Program-made: the position numbers and the translations under genes
Shown here: positions 27,682-36,091 of the stretch, piece after piece
Numbering within the stretch: position 1 is the first letter of the stretch
Layout: every line of letters starts with the position of its first letter
Source: Granulosicoccus sp036478595
GTDB lineage: Bacteria > Pseudomonadota > Gammaproteobacteria > Granulosicoccales > Granulosicoccaceae
DNA length: 64,000 nt
Direction of reading: 5' to 3'
Assembly: GCA_036478595.1 (NCBI GenBank)
Contig: JAZGEF010000073.1
Location: 181,150 to 245,149 of the forward strand
The notes under the pieces: model-generated
Databases searched by the model: none
The model's input: only the letters and a program-made list of their open reading frames with translations
Told to the model about the DNA's origin: nothing

Positions 27682-27765
27682 GGCGCTACTGTTAAGCTCG
27701 GTGGCCGGTATACTGTTGTAGACAATTCTGGATTCATTTAGATAGCTAGGATAACTGAGATAACC

Positions 27766-29124
27766 ATGTTTGATTCGTTGAGCGAACGATTAGGCCGTAC
27801 TATCAAAACCTTGCGAGGGCAGGGGCGGCTTACCGAAGATAATATCAAGGATACCATGCGCGAAGTACGCATGGCCTTGCTGGAAGCTGATGTGGCATTG
27901 CCTGTGGTCAAGACGTTCATTGAACGTGTCCGCGAAAAGGCCTCAGGCCAAGAGGTGCTTGGTAGCTTGACCCCTGGCCAGGCTCTGATAAAAGTCGTTA
28001 GTGATGAGTTGACATCCATCATGGGCGAGCAGGCAGAGGATTTAAATCTTGCAACGCAGCCGCCGGCGGTTGTATTGATGGCAGGTTTGCAAGGTGCTGG
28101 TAAAACTACCACCGTTGGCAAGTTAGCGCGACGCCTAAAAGAAAAACAAAAAAAGAAGGTGATGGTTGTGAGTTGCGACGTATATCGCCCGGCTGCTATT
28201 GCCCAGCTCAAAACTCTCGCTGACAGTGTTGGTGTGGCATTCTTCGAAAGCTCAGTTGATCAATCTCCTATCGATATCGCTAATGCCGCGCTGGCTGCTG
28301 CCAAAACGCAATTTATTGATGTGCTGTTAGTTGATACCGCGGGTCGATTGGCTATCGACGAAGAAATGATGAACGAGATACAACAACTGCATGCGGCAAT
28401 AAACCCAATCGAAACGTTATTTGTTGTCGATAGCATGACTGGTCAGGATGCTGCCAATACGGCTAAGGCGTTTGGAGACGCACTGCCCCTAACCGGTGTT
28501 GTGCTAACTAAAACAGATGGTGATGCACGAGGCGGTGCTGCCTTGTCAGTGCGCATGATAACCGGCAAGCCCATTAAGTTTATTGGCGCGGGCGAAAAAA
28601 CGGATGCGCTTGAGCCGTTTTATCCTGACCGGGTTGCGTCACGTATCTTGGGTATGGGCGACGTCGTCAGTTTGGTTGAAGAGGTCACTGAAAAGGTCGA
28701 TCACGCCAAAGCCGAAAAATTCGCAAAAAAAATGCAGAAGGGCAAGAATTTTGATTTTGTTGATCTGCGCGAACAACTTGAACAAATGGCCAATATGGGT
28801 GGGATGGCATCACTGCTCGATAAAATGCCTGGCATGAGCAACATTCCTGAAAAGGTAAAAAATCAAGCTAACGATGGCGAGTTTAAAAAGATGATGGCGC
28901 TAATCGATTCGATGACGCCTCACGAACGCAAGTATCCGGCAGTGCTTAAAGGGTCACGAAAAAAACGCATTGCAGCGGGTGCCGGGCTTCAGGTGCAGGA
29001 TCTAAACCGCTTGGTTAAGCAGCACTTGCAAATGAGCAAGATGATGAAAAAAATGAGCAAAGGCGGAATGGCCAAGATGATGCGCGGTATGCAAGGTAAG
29101 TTACCACCTGGTATGGGTATGTAA
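27766..29124 (+). CDS. ffh: signal recognition particle protein Ffh
   Basis: Ffh binds 4.5S RNA and signal sequences and targets ribosomes to FtsY at the membrane. The 452-residue protein has the N domain (MFDSLSERLGRTIKTLRGQG), the SRP GTPase with GLQGAGKTTTVGKLARRLK, DVYRPAAIAQL, LVDTAGRLAIDEEMM, TKTDGDARGGAALS, and the methionine-rich M domain (MSKMMKKMSKGGMAKMMRGM). The next gene, an ABC ATPase, starts 2 bp after its stop, so they are likely co-transcribed. Confidence 0.97.
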   Translation: MFDSLSERLGRTIKTLRGQGRLTEDNIKDTMREVRMALLEADVALPVVKTFIERVREKASGQEVLGSLTPGQALIKVVSDELTSIMGEQAEDLNLATQPPAVVLMAGLQGAGKTTTVGKLARRLKEKQKKKVMVVSCDVYRPAAIAQLKTLADSVGVAFFESSVDQSPIDIANAALAAAKTQFIDVLLVDTAGRLAIDEEMMNEIQQLHAAINPIETLFVVDSMTGQDAANTAKAFGDALPLTGVVLTKTDGDARGGAALSVRMITGKPIKFIGAGEKTDALEPFYPDRVASRILGMGDVVSLVEEVTEKVDHAKAEKFAKKMQKGKNFDFVDLREQLEQMANMGGMASLLDKMPGMSNIPEKVKNQANDGEFKKMMALIDSMTPHERKYPAVLKGSRKKRIAAGAGLQVQDLNRLVKQHLQMSKMMKKMSKGGMAKMMRGMQGKLPPGMGM

Positions 29125-29126
29125 GC

Positions 29127-30074
29127 ATGCAGTCTGACGCATCAGGAGGGTTGCCGGCTATTACGCTAAAAAATGTGCACAAGCGGTATGGCTCGCTGCA
29201 AGTGCTGGATGGTTTGTCGCTTAATGTCGAGCGTGGAGAAGTGTATGGCCTATTAGGCCGCAATGGTGCTGGCAAATCTACGACCATTCGCTTATTGATG
29301 GGCATAACCCAGGCGGACGAAGGCCTGGTTTCGTTGTTTGGTGAAGACATTCGCCATGCCTTAATACCGATAAGGCAGCGGATTGGTTACGTTGCACAAG
29401 AGCAACATTTTTATCCGTGGATGTCACCCAAGGCGCTCGGCAATTTCTTAAAAGGCTTTTATCCAAATTGGGACAATCAGCGGTACGCACAATTACTGCA
29501 GCGTTTTGAGCTGCCACTAAAGCGCAAGTCGGCCGTGTTTTCTGGAGGTATGAAGGCAAAGCTTGCCTTGTCGGTTGCTCTGGCATCAAAGCCGCAATTA
29601 CTAATTTTAGATGAACCAACCGCGGGTATGGACCCAGTTGCGCGGCGTGAATTTTTGGACTTGGTTCGTGAAGAAGCTACGCAAGCAGGCACAAGCACCT
29701 TCTTTTCCACACATTTGATCGACGACATCGAATCCATCGCCAGTCGCATTGGAATAGTTGAGAATGGTAAAACGATATATGACGGCAGTTTGCAAGCCTT
29801 GTCGCAAGGTGTAGTGGCGTACCGTATCGATTCTGAAAATGATTTCCCAGATGCGCTCCCCGGGGAATTTGTTAAGCAGGCAGCTCAGGTTTTGCAACAC
29901 GCGCAAAGCCCGCAGCACCGCACCCTGATACTAAAATTTGCTGATAATGTGCCAGCTGATGTGCCGTTAAACCTGGGTTGGTATGCCCATCCAATGTCAC
30001 TTGAAGATATTTTTATCGCTGTGGTAGCTGGCCGATCCCAAGGTCGCAATCAAGGTCAGCAAAAATGGCCTTAG
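29127..30074 (+). CDS. ABC exporter ATP-binding protein
   Basis: 315 residues. Walker A GRNGAGKSTTIRLLMG near residue 46, signature VFSGGMKAKLALSVAL, Walker B LLILDEPTAGMDPVA, and the switch histidine in FFSTHLIDDIESIA are all intact. The C-terminal 90 residues form the accessory region common to ABC-2 exporters. It immediately follows ffh and overlaps the first permease gene by 10 bp, forming a three-gene ABC unit inserted between ffh and rpsP. Substrate unknown. Confidence 0.93.
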   Translation: MQSDASGGLPAITLKNVHKRYGSLQVLDGLSLNVERGEVYGLLGRNGAGKSTTIRLLMGITQADEGLVSLFGEDIRHALIPIRQRIGYVAQEQHFYPWMSPKALGNFLKGFYPNWDNQRYAQLLQRFELPLKRKSAVFSGGMKAKLALSVALASKPQLLILDEPTAGMDPVARREFLDLVREEATQAGTSTFFSTHLIDDIESIASRIGIVENGKTIYDGSLQALSQGVVAYRIDSENDFPDALPGEFVKQAAQVLQHAQSPQHRTLILKFADNVPADVPLNLGWYAHPMSLEDIFIAVVAGRSQGRNQGQQKWP

Positions 30075-31993
30075 CCGGTGCGCCCACGCTATTAAAAAAA
30101 GAATTTCGCGAACACGGTTTATCAATGCTGCTGCTCAGCGGCGGGTTTATCATCACTTTGTTGTTGGCCCATGCGCAAAATCAACAAGCCGCATTCACAA
30201 TGAGCCCACTGCAAGTACTGTTGTTATCGATCACATTAGTGATACCGCTAATCGCCTTTATTATGGGCAACCGGCTTATAGCAACTGAGTACTTAGGCCA
30301 TACGCGCCAGTTCGTAGAATCATTGCCCATAAAGCCTTTGGTATTTTTGATCATCAAGTATTTGCTGGGCTTGTTTTTTGTAAGTGGCTTGGCGTTGGCG
30401 GCTATTGCATATGCTTGCTTGTTATCTGATAGTGGCGATGCGCTGGATCAGGGTTTACTGAATATCGTATTGGTGAAAGTCCTTTGCGTGGTTTTCTTTA
30501 TCTGGAGCGTGGTGTTTTGTTTTAGTTTCTTTGGCTTTCTCAGGTTTGCGCTTTACGTAATGCTCGGCGTAGTGATGGTGACACTTATCAGCTATCCTGG
30601 TTTTGATCAGCGAGAATTTGGGCCATTTGCGCTACTTGATCAAACCGTGTTCGCATTTGAGCGCGATCAAATGCCAATCAAGGCGGTCATGCAAACGTTA
30701 TTAATGGGCGTCGTTTTTACGCTGGGGGGCTTTCTGCTGCCGTTAATGCGTGATGGTTCTTTGATTGAATCACTTGCTAAGCCTGTTAATCGTAGCAACA
30801 TGGTCGTGTTGGCCGTTATCGGTGTAGGTATTTTGGCAACCTTGGGTTCGTTGTTTGAGAAATGGGATGCACCGGAATACAATTTTAGTAGTGATCACGT
30901 GGTGTCAGTAGTTGATCCGCCAGTATCAATTCTTTATCTCGAACCTGAATATGAGGGGCAATCACAACAGTTGCTGGAATCAATGCGTGTTCTGATCATG
31001 CCGTTGCAACAAACACTAAATTTAGAGGTATTACCAACAGTACGAATAGCGCTAGATAAAGGGCTATCAGAAACCGATTTAAATGACATCCGATTTGGCG
31101 CTGCCGATGGTGTGCTGGTGAGAGCTAACTATTTGCAGTACGACAGTTTTTCAATGGCTGTGTTGCAAACTAATGCTGTGCATCAACTAATCCAAGCTAC
31201 ATCCGGTAACCGCCGTACCTTTGAGCCGTACCATTGGCTAATTGATGGTTTTACCCGTTGGTGGGTTGAAGAAAATTTGGATGAAGAGGCGCATAGAACC
31301 GAATTATTAACACGCGCATTGCATAGCCTTGATTATTTAGAAGAGCCGATTGATCTTGCAAACAACTGGCAGTGGATAGCAGAAGCGGTAAGTTACCCTT
31401 CTGCTGAAGCATTGGCTTATACAGCTCTGGTTTTTTTCGAGCAACGGTTTGGTAGGGATGCAGTACTTGAGCTGGCCAATATTGTTTTAGTGCCAAACGT
31501 AAGTGAGGATGTATTCGGTATGGTCAAGGATCGTAGCGTTGGCATCCAAAGCCCGTTCAGTGAAATTGCAGGGCAAGATCTGGATAGTTTTTTTACAGAT
31601 TGGCAGCAATGGTTGTTGAGCCAACAATCCGAGCCAGCCATTGCAAGCTTACTAAGCCGATTGCCCAGAGTGAAAGGTATTGCCAACAGTGAAACTAGTG
31701 TCAATGGCGTGCATGAGCTAACTGGACGCTATCAAGCGATGGATTCGCTAGCTCAGGTTCAGTTTGCCGGTTTCATGTGCGATATGCAGCATGTGTTGAT
31801 ATCACCGTTTGATTATGAGATCGCTTGGACTTCTGGCGAACACGAGACGCAAGCTTGTGACAGCTCTGATGCCTTGCATTCGGCGTCGTCGTATTACGCC
31901 TCTGGTGATAGGGTATTTGTGGCATTTGAAGTACAGCTTGATGCCTTACATCAAGCGCTTCGTGTGGGCGCATACCGTTTGGTGGTTGAGTGA
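30065..31993 (+). CDS. ABC-2 permease fused to an inactive metallopeptidase-like domain
   Basis: 642 residues. The first 260 contain about six to seven membrane helices of an ABC-2 type permease (MLLLSGGFIITLLLAHAQN, IKYLLGLFFVSGLALAAIAY, LAVIGVGILATLGSLF). The remaining 370 or so form a soluble domain. At residues 373-394 it reads HQLIQ-(16)-D followed by GFTRWW, matching in place and spacing the HETAH...E site of the next gene, but with the catalytic Glu and second His replaced. This suggests a degenerate gluzincin-like (M1-type) domain that has lost zinc hydrolysis. It overlaps the ATPase gene by 10 bp and the second permease by 4 bp. Confidence 0.75.
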   Translation: MALAGAPTLLKKEFREHGLSMLLLSGGFIITLLLAHAQNQQAAFTMSPLQVLLLSITLVIPLIAFIMGNRLIATEYLGHTRQFVESLPIKPLVFLIIKYLLGLFFVSGLALAAIAYACLLSDSGDALDQGLLNIVLVKVLCVVFFIWSVVFCFSFFGFLRFALYVMLGVVMVTLISYPGFDQREFGPFALLDQTVFAFERDQMPIKAVMQTLLMGVVFTLGGFLLPLMRDGSLIESLAKPVNRSNMVVLAVIGVGILATLGSLFEKWDAPEYNFSSDHVVSVVDPPVSILYLEPEYEGQSQQLLESMRVLIMPLQQTLNLEVLPTVRIALDKGLSETDLNDIRFGAADGVLVRANYLQYDSFSMAVLQTNAVHQLIQATSGNRRTFEPYHWLIDGFTRWWVEENLDEEAHRTELLTRALHSLDYLEEPIDLANNWQWIAEAVSYPSAEALAYTALVFFEQRFGRDAVLELANIVLVPNVSEDVFGMVKDRSVGIQSPFSEIAGQDLDSFFTDWQQWLLSQQSEPAIASLLSRLPRVKGIANSETSVNGVHELTGRYQAMDSLAQVQFAGFMCDMQHVLISPFDYEIAWTSGEHETQACDSSDALHSASSYYASGDRVFVAFEVQLDALHQALRVGAYRLVVE

Positions 31994-33870
31994 TTGCCTT
32001 AATTGCTAAAGAGCTGCGGCAATTAAAGCCCATTGCTTTTTTATGGCTTGCTCTGCTTGCGCTCTCTATCGGCATTGAGCTTTTTACAGCTCGTATCGAT
32101 GAGCAAAGTTATGAGTTATTTTGTGACGCCCTATGCTCGCCGGGTATTGAGTATGCGCAAGCCATATTTTTAATGATTTTGTGTTTGGTTACGGCGTACA
32201 GTCTTTATCCGCGAGAGGTGGATGAGCGCACGATAGATTTTTTACACGCATTGCCGATAAAAAAATCAACGATATTTTATGGTAAATTTATCGCAGCATT
32301 TGGTCTGGTTTGCATGCTGTTGTTATTTGGTTATGGCGTGTTGAGTTTGCTTTTAGCATTCAACCCCGAATCCATGTCAGGCAAGCGATATTTCGCTATT
32401 GATAGCAGCTTATTTTTACGGGATTGTGTTTTCGCATTTGTAGTAATGGCGCATGGTGTGTTTTTGTCCCGGTTTCGTACCGCTGGGCTCATAATTTATG
32501 CACTCTACTTATTATTGATTCGTTGGCTCGAAACCCAGTTTGATGGTGTTGGATGGGTCAGTGTTTTCGAAATTTTTAAAATTGCATATGCAGGCACTGC
32601 TTTTTCGTTTAGCTTAAATGTTATGGCCGGGCACGTGCTAGTAGCGATAGTGATGCTGGTGTGGGCTTGCCGTATGTGGTCGACCGTGCAGGGAAAAGCA
32701 CAAGGTGTAAATAAAAACGAAAATGTTCATCGAATTTTAAAAATTGTGGCAAGCGTGTTTGCTTTTCTATTCGTGGCGATGGTATTGGTTGGTCAAGTAC
32801 TACAAAACTCCCAAGTGGTAGAAGCAAGAGCCACCGATACTCTGTTGACAGATCACTATCGCTTTGTATTTTTGACTAGCGACAAGGTGCGAGCAAAAGA
32901 GCTGCACGCTTCTGCTGAGCAGCAGTATCAGCGGCTACGTGTTTTGCTAAATGCCTCAGAAGAGCCTGTTATACACGTTAACATGACTTCAGAAAACGAC
33001 CATGCAGCTGGGCTTGCGCAATGGAAAACAATCAAGATGGGGCTCAGTGGTGGTGAGTCGCCGGATCGCTACGCGCGAGTGCTGAATCACGAAACGGCGC
33101 ATGTGTTTCAGTCGGTGGAATCCAAGCGAGGGTTTCATGCTTATTTCAATTCGACCCGTTTTTTTATAGAAGGCATGGCCAACTACGTCTCGTTTGAAAT
33201 AGTGCCACAAGCCAATACGCGTCGGCAAAATCGCGATATCGCCGCGGTCTCCTGGGAGCGTCAAAACATACAATTTGAAGATATGACCAACAGCGCGGCC
33301 TTTTCCAATCAATTCAATGCAGAGCTTGTGTATAGCCTTGGCGAGATCTGGAGTGAGGCGCTGGTGGATATCTGCGGCAAGGATGCGCTTGGTGAAGTGT
33401 TGCGCTCAGCTGGCCGGGATAACGCGCCACAGGATTTGTCGGCTATGGTGTTTTGGCGAGACACGCTGCAACATTTTTCATGTGAGTTAGAGCTAGTGAA
33501 TGCGGCTTGGCGCACGAAATTGTCCACGCGCTTTGATAATCTAGATCAAAGCCGGTTTCCCATTCTCGATAACATGTCGGCCGTTGAACATGATAATGGG
33601 ATCACTATCAGCCTTTCCGCTCCGCTTGCCAGCGAGGTGCCTGCTCACCATTACGCGCTGAGAATCGCTAAAGAGAGCAAATCGGTGGCGTCGGTTGACG
33701 CTGTCTTTAACCCCGATGAACTTGTGGTTGAGGAAGGCTTGCAGCTGTTGACGTTTGAAGTGCCATCCGCACTCATTGACCACGGCAGATTCCGGTATCA
33801 GATCGGATACCAAATCGATGACGGTTCGCGCATTTATTACCAAACGTGGAGAAGTGGCTCGGTATTCTAG
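31990..33870 (+). CDS. ABC-2 permease fused to a gluzincin-like zinc metallopeptidase domain
   Basis: 626 residues, starting with GTG at the stop of the preceding gene. The N-terminal 275 residues hold six or seven membrane helices (IAFLWLALLALSIGIELF, FIAAFGLVCMLLLFGYGVLS, VASVFAFLFVAMVLVGQVL). The remaining 350 form a domain with HETAH (His367, Glu368, His371) and a downstream FIEGMANY whose Glu394 could be the third zinc ligand, as in M1-type gluzincins (here HExxH-22-E, slightly longer than the classical 18). It is paralogous to the preceding gene, which lacks the zinc residues. The pair and the ATPase would form a heterodimeric transporter that may also cut its substrate. Confidence 0.75.
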   Translation: MIALIAKELRQLKPIAFLWLALLALSIGIELFTARIDEQSYELFCDALCSPGIEYAQAIFLMILCLVTAYSLYPREVDERTIDFLHALPIKKSTIFYGKFIAAFGLVCMLLLFGYGVLSLLLAFNPESMSGKRYFAIDSSLFLRDCVFAFVVMAHGVFLSRFRTAGLIIYALYLLLIRWLETQFDGVGWVSVFEIFKIAYAGTAFSFSLNVMAGHVLVAIVMLVWACRMWSTVQGKAQGVNKNENVHRILKIVASVFAFLFVAMVLVGQVLQNSQVVEARATDTLLTDHYRFVFLTSDKVRAKELHASAEQQYQRLRVLLNASEEPVIHVNMTSENDHAAGLAQWKTIKMGLSGGESPDRYARVLNHETAHVFQSVESKRGFHAYFNSTRFFIEGMANYVSFEIVPQANTRRQNRDIAAVSWERQNIQFEDMTNSAAFSNQFNAELVYSLGEIWSEALVDICGKDALGEVLRSAGRDNAPQDLSAMVFWRDTLQHFSCELELVNAAWRTKLSTRFDNLDQSRFPILDNMSAVEHDNGITISLSAPLASEVPAHHYALRIAKESKSVASVDAVFNPDELVVEEGLQLLTFEVPSALIDHGRFRYQIGYQIDDGSRIYYQTWRSGSVF

Positions 33871-33945
33871 TGAAGAGCTCAATGTTGCTGCGATGGCCCG
33901 GTATTAATCCTGGTCGACCACCTGGGCGGGATTGGGCGATAAACA

Positions 33946-33974
33946 TACACTCGGACCAGAATATCCAGTATAAT
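33946..33974 (+). promoter_or_regulatory. probable promoter of the rpsP operon
   Basis: A perfect -10 hexamer TATAAT at 33969-33974 lies 57 bp before the rpsP start. The -35 region at optimal spacing (TACACT at 33946) is a poor match, so the strength is uncertain. It would allow rpsP transcription independent of the upstream ABC genes. Confidence 0.45.
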
Positions 33975-34031
33975 TGGCGGTTCACTAATGAGGCGCCGCG
34001 TGTGCCTTAAGCAAGACTGACTGGAATACAC

Positions 34032-34289
34032 ATGGTAACAATACGCTTGTCCCGAGGCGGCGCCAAAAAACAGCCGTTTTATCACATAGTTGCGACAGAT
34101 AGCCGCGCTCGTCGTGACGGTCGCTACATCGAACGCTTGGGTTATTACAACCCGGTTGCTCGCGGTGATGCAGTCGCACTGAATCTTGATCTCGAACGTG
34201 TTGACTATTGGGTTGGTGTTGGCGCTCAAATGAGCGATCGCGTTAAAAAAGTCGTAAAAGGCTATCGTAAGGAGCATGCAGCCGCTTGA
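34032..34289 (+). CDS. rpsP: 30S ribosomal protein S16
   Basis: An 85-residue protein with the S16 sequence MVTIRLSRGGAKKQPFYHIV, ATDSRARRDGRYIERLGYYN and P-rich linkers. It assembles early into the 30S body. It heads the conserved rpsP-rimM-trmD-rplS operon; its end overlaps the rimM start by 14 bp. Confidence 0.97.
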   Translation: MVTIRLSRGGAKKQPFYHIVATDSRARRDGRYIERLGYYNPVARGDAVALNLDLERVDYWVGVGAQMSDRVKKVVKGYRKEHAAA

Positions 34290-34869
34290 TGGCAAGCGCC
34301 CTGAGGGATTACCTGATGTCTTAAATGACTTCATAGCACTGGGGCGTGTCAGCGGACTGTTTGGTGTCAAGGGCTGGGTTAAGGTCTTTTCCGATACCCA
34401 ACCTCGAGAAAACATTACTCAATACGGCAATTGGTGGCTTAACAACACCGAAAGCACAAAAGATTGGCAGCGGGATTGGCAAAAATACAAAATCCTGCAA
34501 GCGCGGCCTCACGGGAAAACCATAATTGCCTTATTTGATGGGATAACGACTCGTGAAGCAGCAGCTAAACTAATCGGTCAGCAAGTAGCGATACCCCGCA
34601 ATTTGCTGCCAGAAGCTCAAGAAGATGAGTATTACTGGGCTGATCTGGTCGGCTGTAAGGTCGTTTCGGTGTCAGGTGAAGAAATGGGCTTGGTTGACAG
34701 GCTTTTTGAAACCGGCGCCAACGACGTACTGGTAGTCAAGAAAGGCAAAGACATAATCAATGGCAGTGACAATAGCGAAGTATTGATTCCTTGGGTTGTA
34801 CCTGATGTCATTACCAATATTGATATAACCGCCAAGCAAATTGTGGTGGATTGGGACCCAGATTACTAA
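34276..34869 (+). CDS. rimM: 16S rRNA processing protein RimM
   Basis: RimM binds S19 and helps mature the 30S head. The 197-residue protein shows the N-terminal barrel (ALGRVSGLFGVKGWVKVFSD, then ITTREAAAKLIGQQVAIPR) and the C-terminal PRC-barrel (YYWADLVGCKVVS, VLIPWVVPDVITNIDI). The start at ATG 34276 overlaps rpsP and gives a slightly long N-terminus (MQPLDGKRPEGLPDVLNDF); a later start is possible. Confidence 0.94.
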   Translation: MQPLDGKRPEGLPDVLNDFIALGRVSGLFGVKGWVKVFSDTQPRENITQYGNWWLNNTESTKDWQRDWQKYKILQARPHGKTIIALFDGITTREAAAKLIGQQVAIPRNLLPEAQEDEYYWADLVGCKVVSVSGEEMGLVDRLFETGANDVLVVKKGKDIINGSDNSEVLIPWVVPDVITNIDITAKQIVVDWDPDY

Positions 34870-34870
34870 C

Positions 34871-35608
34871 GTGCGTTTTGCCGTTATTACAGTATTGCCG
34901 GATCTCATAACGGCCTCGCTTCAACAAGGTGTTGTGGGCAGGGCGGTTACAAATGGCAAGATTGAAGTCAGTTTGCACAATCCTAGGGATCACACCCAGG
35001 ATGTGCACAGAACGGTTGATGATAGGCCGTTTGGTGGTGGGCCTGGCATGGTGCTTAAGCCTGAGCCGGTGGGGCAAGCAATAGTTGATGCTCGAAAGAG
35101 TTTGCCAGATGCGCCGGTGGTGTACTTATCACCACAGGGGCGTCAGTTTGATCAACCGGTGGCGCGCCAATGGAGCGAGCACGGGTCGCTGATTCTGCTT
35201 TGCGGTCGGTACGAAGGTATTGACGAACGCATTATTGATCAGCATGTTGATGAAGAGGTCTCAATAGGGGATTTCGTCATCAGCGGTGGAGAACTAGCTG
35301 CAGCCGTCATTATTGATGTAGTGTCGCGGTTACAGCCGGGGGTGCTTGGGCATCCGTCGTCAGCAATGGAAGATTCGTTTGAATCCAGCTTGCTAGACCA
35401 TCCGCACTACACGCGGCCGGAAACCTATAACGGGCAGGGAGTACCCGACGTTTTGCGCAGCGGCGACCATGTAAAAATTGCACAGTGGCGGCGGAGGCAA
35501 AGCGTCAAAAGAACACAGGATCGTCGTCCGGATTTGCTGCTAGAGGCCAATCTAAACGACGCAGATAAACAGTATTTAAGGTTAAAAAATAATGAGCAAG
35601 ATCATTGA
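34871..35608 (+). CDS. trmD: tRNA (guanine-N1)-methyltransferase TrmD
   Basis: TrmD methylates G37 in tRNAs with G36 to keep reading frame. I use GTG 34871, one base after the rimM stop, giving MRFAVITVLPDLI as in the family; the frame is open a little further upstream. The 245-residue SPOUT enzyme has the knot segments VVYLSPQGRQFDQ, LILLCGRYEGIDERIID, SIGDFVISGGELAA and the GGGPGMVLKPEP loop. It overlaps rplS by 17 bp. Confidence 0.96.
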   Translation: MRFAVITVLPDLITASLQQGVVGRAVTNGKIEVSLHNPRDHTQDVHRTVDDRPFGGGPGMVLKPEPVGQAIVDARKSLPDAPVVYLSPQGRQFDQPVARQWSEHGSLILLCGRYEGIDERIIDQHVDEEVSIGDFVISGGELAAAVIIDVVSRLQPGVLGHPSSAMEDSFESSLLDHPHYTRPETYNGQGVPDVLRSGDHVKIAQWRRRQSVKRTQDRRPDLLLEANLNDADKQYLRLKNNEQDH

Positions 35609-35939
35609 TGCAATCAACGCCGAGCAAATGGGCAAAGAGATTCCTGTGTTTTCAGCAGGCGATACCGTTACTGTTCAGGTAAAAATTAAAGAAGGCGAGC
35701 GTGAACGTTTGCAGGCATTCGAAGGCGTTGTTATTGCTAAGCGTAACCGTGGCCTAAACTCTGCATTTACTGTGCGTAAAATTTCACACGGCGAAGGCGT
35801 TGAACGAGTATTCCAAACCTATAGCCCGTTAGTTGACTCTATCGAAGTTAAGCGTCGCGGCGATGTTCGTCGAGCCAAGCTTTACTACCTAAGAGGCCTA
35901 ACTGGTCGAGCAGCCCGTATCAAAGAAAAATTGTCGTAA
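35592..35939 (+). CDS. rplS: 50S ribosomal protein L19
   Basis: 115 residues with FSAGDTVTVQVKIKEGERER, LQAFEGVVIAKRNRGLNSAF, TVRKISHGEGVERVFQTYSP and the C-terminal RRGDVRRAKLYYLRGLTGRA. L19 lies at the 30S-50S interface. It is the last gene of the operon, followed by an inverted repeat. Confidence 0.97.
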   Translation: MSKIIDAINAEQMGKEIPVFSAGDTVTVQVKIKEGERERLQAFEGVVIAKRNRGLNSAFTVRKISHGEGVERVFQTYSPLVDSIEVKRRGDVRRAKLYYLRGLTGRAARIKEKLS

Positions 35940-35949
35940 AGAAAACTAC

Positions 35950-35978
35950 ACTGGCCCCTCAATCAGGATGTGGCCAGT
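35950..35978 (+). terminator. inverted repeat after rplS, possible terminator
   Basis: ACTGGCC (35950-35956) and GGCCAGT (35972-35978) form a 7-bp stem with a 15-base loop, 10 bp after the rplS stop. No T-run follows, so intrinsic termination is not certain. Confidence 0.45.
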
Positions 35979-36091
35979 TGACACATCGCCACTTGAAGTC
36001 CAACTATCTGTTCTTATTGTTGTAATACCGCGATTTTGCGAAACTCTATCGCAATATTCTGTAGACAATACGAACCACAGGTTTTACCCAC

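Noticed and set aside
35985..36091. Sigma-32 heat-shock promoter before htpG
   Set aside because: CTTGAA occurs at 35992 but no CCCCAT-like -10 lies 13-17 bp downstream.
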